Source of the DNA: a beta proteobacterium AAP51
Lineage (GTDB): Bacteria > Pseudomonadota > Gammaproteobacteria > Burkholderiales > Burkholderiaceae_C
Length of the DNA stretch: 64,000 nucleotides
Direction: 5' to 3'
NCBI GenBank assembly: GCA_001295905.1
Contig: LJHT01000058.1
Span: forward strand, 62,001-126,000
The position numbers and the translations under genes are program-made. This document shows positions 52,098 to 58,265 of this stretch, piece after piece. Numbering within the stretch: the stretch's first letter is position 1; each line of letters opens with the position of its first letter. Under the pieces are notes generated by a model. It searched no databases. It was not told where the DNA came from and worked only from the letters and a program-made list of their open reading frames with translations.

Positions 52098-52663
52098 TGC
52101 CCGCGGCCAGCTCCTCGGCAGCGCCTGCGCCGCCGCCCCTGATGCGGCCCGCCTTGCGCTGGGCCCTGGTGGGCGCGGCCTGCGCCACGGCCGCGGTGGC
52201 GATGCTGCCCGAGGATGAAGCGGGCGTGGTCACCGCGCCCGCACGAACACCCGGGCCAGTGGCCGAGCGCCAGCCCGTGGCGCCTGGGCCTCCAATGGCG
52301 CCAGCCCCCGCACCCGCGCCGCGTGCTGCCGAGCCAGCCGCTCAAGCGGCAGCCTGGCCGCCCTTGTCCCGCGCGGCCTTGACCGCCTGGGTGCCGCCAC
52401 CTCCGCCTCCGCGCCCACAGCCCGCGCCGCCTGCGGCGGCCCCCGCACCCGCGCCACCACCCGGCTTCCCGTACCGGTGGATAGGCCAGATCGACGAAGC
52501 CGGGCAGCTGCGCGTGTTCCTGGTCGATGCGCAGCGCTTGATCGCCGTCGCCCCCGGCGAGACGGTCGAGCCCGGCTGGCGCTTCGAAGGTGTCGGCGCG
52601 GGCGGCCTGCAGCTCACCTGGCTGGCCACGGGCCAGGTGGTGCAGGTGGCGGGCGCGCCCTGA
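52094..52663 (+). CDS. GspC/PilP-like inner-membrane protein
   Basis: The 189-residue product has one transmembrane helix (about 20-38), a long Ala/Pro linker (about 45-130), and a C-terminal beta domain of about 60 residues. That domain (YRWIGQIDEAGQLRVFLVDA, VEPGWRFEGVGAGGLQLTWL) resembles the homology region of GspC and PilP that contacts the secretin. Position just before the secretin gene supports this. It overlaps the preceding gene by four bases; two adjacent ATG codons are possible starts. Confidence 0.62.
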   Translation: MMPAASSSAAPAPPPLMRPALRWALVGAACATAAVAMLPEDEAGVVTAPARTPGPVAERQPVAPGPPMAPAPAPAPRAAEPAAQAAAWPPLSRAALTAWVPPPPPPRPQPAPPAAAPAPAPPPGFPYRWIGQIDEAGQLRVFLVDAQRLIAVAPGETVEPGWRFEGVGAGGLQLTWLATGQVVQVAGAP

Positions 52664-52733
52664 TCGGCCCCTGACGCCCACCTGCCAGCCCGCCCAGCCT
52701 GCCCACCGCGACCGCCACGCCACTGCCGACCCC

Positions 52734-54860
52734 ATGCCCCAAGCCCGCACCTGCACCGCCACCACCGCCCCGAGGTCCGGCCCCGGCGCGCGCGTGCGCC
52801 CCGCACACGGGGCCCTGCGGGCGGCGCTGTGGGCGGGCTTGCTCGCGGGCCTGCTCGCGTTGGCCGGCTGTGCCCACACGGTGGTTGACGAAGCCGAGCA
52901 GCTCTCGCACGGCGGCCGCTACGAAGAAGCGCTGCAGACGCTGGACGAGGCCTTGGCGCGCCGCCCGGAAGACGCCGCGCTGCGCACCGCCCACGGCCGC
53001 CAGCGCGACCGCGTCATCGTGCACCTGGCGGCGCAGGCCGAGCTGGCGCTCAGCGGCGCGCGGCTCGACGAAGCCGAGAACCTGCTGGCCCGCGCCCAGC
53101 GCCTGGCGCCGCGCCAGCCGCGCGTGCTGAGCCTGGTGCAGGCCGTGGCACAGGCCCGTGCCGCGCAGCAGCGGGTGGCGGTGCCCGAAGCGCCCCCGGC
53201 GCCGCCCGCGCCGGTGGCCGGCCCGACCATGAGCGCGGCCTTCCAGAAAGTGGTGAACCTCGAGTTCCGCGAAGCCCCGCTGCGGCAGGTGTTCGAGGCC
53301 CTGGCGCGCAGCAGCGGCGTGAACTTCGTCTTCGACAAGGACGTGCGCAGCGACGTGCGCGTCACCGTCTTCCTGCGCCAGGTGAGCCTGGACGACGCGC
53401 TGCGCATCATCCTTGCCACGCAGCAGCTCGACCGCAAGCTGCTCAACGGGCACACCGTGCTGGTCTACCCCAACACGGCGGCAAAGCAGCGCGAGCACCA
53501 GGAGCTGGTCACCCGCAGCCTGTACCTCGTGAATGCCGACCCCAAGCAGGCCCTGAACCTGGTGCGCGTGATGACCAAGACGCGCGACCTGCATGTCGAT
53601 GAACGCCTGAACGCCCTGGTGGTGCGCGACACGCCCGAGGTGGTGAACCAGATCGAGCGCCTGCTGGCCACCATCGACCTGGCAGAGCCCGAGGTGATGC
53701 TCGCGGTGGAGGTGCTGGAAGTGTCTTCCGACCGGCTGGACGAGCTGGGCCTGGGCTGGCCCAGCAGCGTGGGCCTGGGCGTCCCAGGGGCGGGCAGCAC
53801 GGTGCCGCTGAGCACGCCCCTGGGCGGCAGCGGTTTTCGCGGGCTGGTGGCCAACCCGGCGCTCACGGCCACGCTGCGTGGCGTCAGCGGTTCCGCCAAC
53901 CTGCTGGCCAACCCCACCATCCGCGCGCGCAACCGCGAAAAGGCCAAGGTGCAGATCGGCGAAAGGCTGCCCGTGTTCACCACCGCGGCCGTGGCCAATG
54001 CCGGTGTCTCGGCTTCGGTGACCTACCTCGACGTGGGGCTGAAGCTGGACGTCGAGCCCAGCGTGCAGCTGGATGGCGAGGTCATCATCAAGGTGGCGCT
54101 GGAGGTCAGCAACCTGCTGCGCGAAGTGGACGGGCCCGCTGGCTCCGCGGCCCGCGCCTACGAGGTGGGCACGCGCACCACCACCACCTCGCTGCGCCTG
54201 AAGGACGGGCAGACGCAGGTGCTGGCCGGCCTCATCAACGACCGCGATCGGCAGAGCGCCAACGGCCTGCCGGGGGTCTCGCGCCTGCCGCTGCTGGGGC
54301 GCCTGTTCGGCGTGCAGCGCGACGAGCGCAACAAGACCGAGATCGTGATGCTCATCACCCCGCGCATCGTGCGCAACCTGCAGCGGCCCAACGTCGCCGC
54401 GGCCACGCAAGCCTCGGGCACCGAAAGCCAGCCCGGCGCCGCGCCGCTGCGGCTGAGCGCCGATGCCCGTGCCGGCGTGGGTGCGGGGCGCGGCGGCAGG
54501 CCACCCGTGGCCACCGCCGCCACGGCGCCCGAAGCACCGCCGCCGGAAGGCCTGCTGCTGGCCGGCAGCGAACGCGCCGCCGTGGGCGGCACCCTGGTGG
54601 TGACCTTGAACAACCGCAGCGGCCAGGCCGCGCAGGGTGAACTGCTCTACGACCCCCTGCTGCTGCAGCCCGCCAGCACGCCGCCCGGTGCCACACCCGG
54701 CCGGCTGCCGTTCGCCATGGCCCCCGCGGCCGAAGCGGCCTACGTGCTGCGCGTGCTGCCGGCCGCGGCGGGCCAGCGCGTGGTGGTGCAGGCCAGTGCC
54801 AGCACCCCCGTGCAGGGTGAAGCGGTGGTGCAGATCGAAGACGCGGCGGTGGCCCGATGA
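52734..54860 (+). CDS. GspD-like secretin lipoprotein with TPR-like N-terminus and C-terminal cohesin-like domain
   Basis: The 708-residue product is the outer-membrane channel. It has a lipoprotein signal (lipobox LAGC, Cys46), a helical TPR-like region (about 50-155), N0/N1 domains (VNLEFREAPLRQVFEALARS, VTRSLYLVNADPKQALNLVR), and a secretin core. The core carries VGLKLDVEPSV and the C-terminal signature SRLPLLGRLFG and EIVMLITPRIVRN. After it comes an extra domain (about 605-705) with LLLAGSERAAVGGTLVVTLN, which resembles cohesin-like modules seen in some atypical secretins. The usual GspD S-domain is absent, and the protein could instead pilot itself through its own lipid anchor. Confidence 0.85.
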   Translation: MPQARTCTATTAPRSGPGARVRPAHGALRAALWAGLLAGLLALAGCAHTVVDEAEQLSHGGRYEEALQTLDEALARRPEDAALRTAHGRQRDRVIVHLAAQAELALSGARLDEAENLLARAQRLAPRQPRVLSLVQAVAQARAAQQRVAVPEAPPAPPAPVAGPTMSAAFQKVVNLEFREAPLRQVFEALARSSGVNFVFDKDVRSDVRVTVFLRQVSLDDALRIILATQQLDRKLLNGHTVLVYPNTAAKQREHQELVTRSLYLVNADPKQALNLVRVMTKTRDLHVDERLNALVVRDTPEVVNQIERLLATIDLAEPEVMLAVEVLEVSSDRLDELGLGWPSSVGLGVPGAGSTVPLSTPLGGSGFRGLVANPALTATLRGVSGSANLLANPTIRARNREKAKVQIGERLPVFTTAAVANAGVSASVTYLDVGLKLDVEPSVQLDGEVIIKVALEVSNLLREVDGPAGSAARAYEVGTRTTTTSLRLKDGQTQVLAGLINDRDRQSANGLPGVSRLPLLGRLFGVQRDERNKTEIVMLITPRIVRNLQRPNVAAATQASGTESQPGAAPLRLSADARAGVGAGRGGRPPVATAATAPEAPPPEGLLLAGSERAAVGGTLVVTLNNRSGQAAQGELLYDPLLLQPASTPPGATPGRLPFAMAPAAEAAYVLRVLPAAAGQRVVVQASASTPVQGEAVVQIEDAAVAR

Positions 54861-55339
54861 GACGCGCGCGCCGCGGCTTCACGCTCATCGAGATGGTGGT
54901 GGTGCTGGCCATCGCCGCCATCCTGGCGATGGCCGCGCAGCCCCTTTTCGAGTTGACCCTCAGGCGCACCCAGGAAGCGGCCTTGCGCACCGCGCTTCGC
55001 GAGCTGCGCCTGGCCATCGACGAGCACCGCGCGGCCGTGCTGCAGCGCCGCGTGGCGCCGGGCCCCGACGGTTCGCCCTACCCACCCAACCTGCAGGCCC
55101 TGGTGCAGGGCGTGCCGGTGCTGGACGAGCAGGGCCGGCCCGGCGCCCAGCGCCTGTACCTGCTGCGCCGCCTGCCGCGCGACCCCTTTGCCGACCCCCA
55201 ACTGCCCGCCCACCTCAGCTGGGGCCTGCGGGCCAGCACGAGCCCGCCCGACGACCCGCAGCCGGGCGACGATGTCTTCGACGTTTATTCGCGCAGCCCG
55301 CTGGGCGCGCTGGATGGCAGCCGCTATGCCGACTGGTGA
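54857..55339 (+). CDS. Pseudopilin, GspG/GspH-like
   Basis: The 160-residue product starts with a short basic leader and the prepilin peptidase motif RGFTLIEMVVVLAIAAILAM, with Glu at +5 of the mature protein. A pseudopilin body and the C-terminus VYSRSPLGALDGSRYADW follow, the same ending type as the next gene (ALYAEW). It overlaps the secretin gene by four bases (ATGA), showing that secretin and pseudopilin are translated together. It is a minor or alternative pseudopilin of the system. Confidence 0.85.
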   Translation: MRRARRGFTLIEMVVVLAIAAILAMAAQPLFELTLRRTQEAALRTALRELRLAIDEHRAAVLQRRVAPGPDGSPYPPNLQALVQGVPVLDEQGRPGAQRLYLLRRLPRDPFADPQLPAHLSWGLRASTSPPDDPQPGDDVFDVYSRSPLGALDGSRYADW

Positions 55340-55730
55340 ACACCGCAGCGGCCCCCGCACGCGGGGCTTCACGCTGATCGAGCTGATCGTCGTGATGGCC
55401 ATCGTGGCGCTGCTGGTCAGCGTGGCGGCGCCGCGCTATCTGAACAGCATCGAACGGGCGCGCGAGACCACGCTGCGCACCTCGCTGGCCGTGATGCGCG
55501 AAGCCATCGACCGCTATGCCGCCGACCGCGGCCGCTACCCCGACACCCTGGAAGCCCTGGTCGAGGCACGCTACCTGCGCACACTGCCCGAAGACCCCAT
55601 CACCGGCCGCCGCGACGCCTGGGTGCTGCTGGCGCCACCGCCCGATGCGGTGCTGCAGGGCCAGGTGAGCGATGTGCGCAGCGGCGCGGCGGGCCGTTCT
55701 CGCGACGGAGCCTTGTATGCCGAGTGGTAG
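55326..55730 (+). CDS. Pseudopilin, GspG-like
   Basis: The 134-residue product has a 14-residue leader ending RG before FTLIELIVVMAIVALLVS, the prepilin cleavage and methylation motif, and a short body with YAADRGRYPDTLEALVEARY as in GspG. The C-terminus reads GAAGRSRDGALYAEW. It begins at ATG 55326 inside the end of the previous gene. With gspG this makes three pseudopilin genes of GspG-like size in one operon; clear GspH, I, J and K genes are lacking. Confidence 0.85.
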   Translation: MPTGEHRSGPRTRGFTLIELIVVMAIVALLVSVAAPRYLNSIERARETTLRTSLAVMREAIDRYAADRGRYPDTLEALVEARYLRTLPEDPITGRRDAWVLLAPPPDAVLQGQVSDVRSGAAGRSRDGALYAEW

Positions 55731-56289
55731 CGCGGCGGCCCAACCTTCGGCGTGCGCCCCGCTCGTTCTGCGACTGCATCGCAGGCAGCGCGGGGCCACC
55801 TACCTGCTGCTGCTTTTCATGCTGGCCGTGATGGCTGCCGGCATGGCTGCACTGGGCACACGGTGGGCCGTGGCCGCACAGCGCGAACGCGAGGCCGAAC
55901 TGCTGTTCCGTGCCACCCAGTTCAGCCGCGCCCTGGCGAGCTGGCGTGACGCTACGCCCGCCGGGCAGCCGGCGGCGCCCATGCAGCTGGAAGAGCTGCT
56001 GCAGGACACGCGCGGCCCCGTGCCCCGGCATCACCTGCGACGGCTCTTCACCGACCCCTTCACCGGCCAGGCCGACTGGGAACTGCTGCGTGGCGAAGAC
56101 GGCCGCATCAGCGCGCTGGCCAGCCGTTCGCGGCAACCCGCGCTGCGGCGCCTGCACAAGCCGCTGCGCGCAGAGGCCGACCCGGCTCGGCCCGCCGTGG
56201 GTGACTGGCTGTTCCAGGCCGAAGCGCGCGCGCCCACGGCCGCTTCGACGGATTCCTCTCGTTCCGACCCCAGATCCAGCCCACGATGA
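55717..56289 (+). CDS. Pseudopilin-like membrane protein without a classical cleavage motif
   Basis: The 190-residue product has an N-terminal helix, ATYLLLLFMLAVMAAGMAAL, preceded by RRQRG. It looks like a pseudopilin but has Ala instead of Phe after Gly and lacks the Glu at +5. A helical stretch TQFSRALASWR follows, and the body ends in a Ser/Arg-rich tail. Similar genes accompany atypical type II systems, where they are annotated only as secretion proteins. It overlaps the pseudopilin before it by 14 bases and the regulator after it by four. Confidence 0.65.
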   Translation: MPSGSAAAQPSACAPLVLRLHRRQRGATYLLLLFMLAVMAAGMAALGTRWAVAAQREREAELLFRATQFSRALASWRDATPAGQPAAPMQLEELLQDTRGPVPRHHLRRLFTDPFTGQADWELLRGEDGRISALASRSRQPALRRLHKPLRAEADPARPAVGDWLFQAEARAPTAASTDSSRSDPRSSPR

Positions 56290-57167
56290 AACCTCCAGGC
56301 TCCGCAGATCCGTCCGAACTGCCCACGCGCCGAAGCAGCCGTGCACCCGCTGCCGGCGCGGTGCTGGCCCCGCACGCGGGCGAGTCGCTCGTTCGTCTGG
56401 CCGAAACCGCGGCGGGCGTGATGCGACGGACCCAGTTCTTCGTGTGGTCGCAAGGGGCGCTGAGCGCCTTGCTGCCGCACCAGGCCCTGTGCTGCGCGGC
56501 CTACTCCAGGCCGCAGCGCGACCTCGCCTTCACCGCCTTCCACAGCGTGGTGCTGTCGCCGCTGGCGCTGGCCCCGCTGAGCGACGCCCACAGCCCCCTG
56601 ATGCAGGCCTGTGCAGCTGCGTGGGTGCTGGGGGGCGGCCGTGCGCTGCAGCTGTCTGCCAGCCACCAGCCCCTCCCGGCGCAGGAGCAGCTGGTGCGCT
56701 TGAACCGCGAGCTGCGCGGGGTGCAGCTGCTGGTGCACGGTGTGGCGCGGCCGCAGCGGCCGGCAGAGATCGAAAGCCTCTTCGTCTTCCTGCAGGCCGA
56801 CAGTGCAGAACACGCGCTGGAAGAGCGGCTGCTGCATGCCGAGCTGGCGGTGCCCTACCTGCACACCACCTGGCGCCGCGTGGTGGCGGCCGAATCCTTG
56901 CTGGCCGTGCCCGGCCTGCCCCAGGCCACGCCCGTCGGTGACGAGCGCGGGCGCGCCGGTGCGGCGGCGGCGGGTCTGGCGCTCACCGAGCGGGAGCTCG
57001 AGATCCTGCGCTGGGCGCGCGAAGGCATGAGCAACCTGCAGATCGGCGAACAGCTCGACATCAGCGCGCTGACCGTGAAGAACCACATCCAGAAGATCCT
57101 GCGCAAGCTGGGGGCCAGCAACCGCGCGCAGGCCGTGGCCGTGGCCATGGCGCAGGGGCTGCTCTAG
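56286..57167 (+). CDS. EpsA-like LuxR-family regulator, last gene of the secretion operon
   Basis: The 293-residue product has an N-terminal sensor-like region (about 30-195, with RRTQFFVWSQGALSALLPHQ) and a LuxR helix-turn-helix (about 225-290: LTERELEILRWAREGMSNLQ, TVKNHIQKILRKLG). This architecture matches EpsA, the transcription regulator found with exosortase/PEP-CTERM exopolysaccharide loci. Its ATG overlaps the stop of the pseudopilin-like gene (ATGA). It is therefore coupled to the secretion operon, an informative link between the two systems. It converges with a paralogue. Confidence 0.82.
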   Translation: MKPPGSADPSELPTRRSSRAPAAGAVLAPHAGESLVRLAETAAGVMRRTQFFVWSQGALSALLPHQALCCAAYSRPQRDLAFTAFHSVVLSPLALAPLSDAHSPLMQACAAAWVLGGGRALQLSASHQPLPAQEQLVRLNRELRGVQLLVHGVARPQRPAEIESLFVFLQADSAEHALEERLLHAELAVPYLHTTWRRVVAAESLLAVPGLPQATPVGDERGRAGAAAAGLALTERELEILRWAREGMSNLQIGEQLDISALTVKNHIQKILRKLGASNRAQAVAVAMAQGLL

Positions 57168-57194
57168 AGGCCTCATCAGGACTGCTTCAGGGCT

Positions 57195-57962
57195 TCAATC
57201 CGGCCTGAGGATGCCCAGGCTCATCGCGCGCGAGATGGCGTGGGCACGGCTGCTCGTGCCCAGGCGGCGCAGGATGTTCTGGATGTGGTTCTTCACCGTC
57301 CACTGGCTGCACGATAGCAGCGTGGCGATCTCCGAATTGGTCTTGCCATCCTTGATGAGCAGCAAGATTTCCTGCTGCCTGCGCGTGACCACGCGCTCGT
57401 CCCGCGGTGCCGAGGCCTGCTGCTGCTCGCGTTCGTTCTGCAGCACGCGCACGAAGGCGTGGTGCAGGTGCGGCACCAGCACCTCCACGGCGTGGCGCAG
57501 GGTCGCGTCCAGCGGCTGCCCCAGGCGCGAGAAGCCGTAGACCGCGGCCACGCTGCCATCGGTGGCGGGCACCATGCGCACCGCGAGGTTGCGCAGTTCG
57601 TTGCCGCTGACCAGCACCTCCAGCCTGCAGGGCGCGCGCGGCTCCTCGGCGCTGGGGCACAGCAGCACGCCATCGGCCCAGCCGGGCATGGCCATCAGGC
57701 GCGGCAGCAGGCCGTGCTGCGGGTCGGCCACGGCGTCGAACTGCGGTTGCTTGAAGTAGCGGCTGGCGCTGAAGTGGTGCAGGCGCAGGCCGGCACTGCC
57801 GAATTCACGCACGCCGCAGATCAGGATCTCGTGCGGCACCAGGCCCTGCACGGCGCTTTGGGTCCACACGAAGAACTGCTGCCGGCTCGTCACCGAGATC
57901 GAGGCCTCCACCGCCTCGGTGAAGTGATGGCGCATGGTCTCGTTCAGGCGTGGCCGGTTCAT
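57195..57962 (-). CDS. EpsA-like LuxR-family regulator, second copy
   Basis: The 255-residue product shares the N-terminal signature with the convergent gene (RQQFFVWTQSAVQGLVPHEI) and has a LuxR helix-turn-helix at about 190-250 (VTRRQQEILLLIKDGKTNSE, WTVKNHIQNILRRLG). It is the same family but far from identical, so the two are old paralogues. It is probably a regulator of the exopolysaccharide and PEP-CTERM genes to the right. The start at ATG 57962 gives normal length. Confidence 0.82.
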   Translation of the reverse strand: MNRPRLNETMRHHFTEAVEASISVTSRQQFFVWTQSAVQGLVPHEILICGVREFGSAGLRLHHFSASRYFKQPQFDAVADPQHGLLPRLMAMPGWADGVLLCPSAEEPRAPCRLEVLVSGNELRNLAVRMVPATDGSVAAVYGFSRLGQPLDATLRHAVEVLVPHLHHAFVRVLQNEREQQQASAPRDERVVTRRQQEILLLIKDGKTNSEIATLLSCSQWTVKNHIQNILRRLGTSSRAHAISRAMSLGILRPD

Positions 57963-58265
57963 GCACGCCCTCGAGCATGGACGCCCCGCAGCGCGGCGAC
58001 GGAGGCTGCCGCGAAAGGCTCTCTGGCGGCGGGCCGCGTAAGGAAGGCGGGTGTGTTGACCATGGGCCGTTGAAGGCTATCGGCCCGATGTGACAGGGCG
58101 GCTTGCGACGGCCTTCGAAACCCTGCCGAACGGCACCGCCTGGGGCACTGAAGACGAGCCGCAGTGCGCATCTCGGTGCAGGTGGACGCCCCTCAGTTCT
58201 GCGGTCTGCTGCCGATATCCCGGAGGCAGCGCGGGTGGGCCCGCGCGTCCACCGGGTTCGGCCAG
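57963..58265. other. 303-bp divergent gap, EpsA-like gene and secreted lipoprotein gene
   Basis: The region should hold promoters for both divergent genes. The frame of the lipoprotein gene stays open back to 58164, but that part does not look like coding sequence. A GCCGATAT at 58211 has a TCAGTTCT ten bases upstream, one base short of sigma-28 spacing. No clear operator or other gene is seen. Confidence 0.45.

Noticed and set aside
46889..56289. Operon as a type IV pilus or MSHA pilus locus
   Set aside because: There is no PilT-like second ATPase, no PilM gene clearly recognisable and no major pilin of pilus type; the pseudopilins have GspG features, so an atypical type II system fits better.
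58193..58218. Sigma-28-like TCAGTTCT...GCCGATAT before the secreted lipoprotein gene
   Set aside because: The spacer is ten bases, one short, and the gene has no evident link to motility; kept only as a note.
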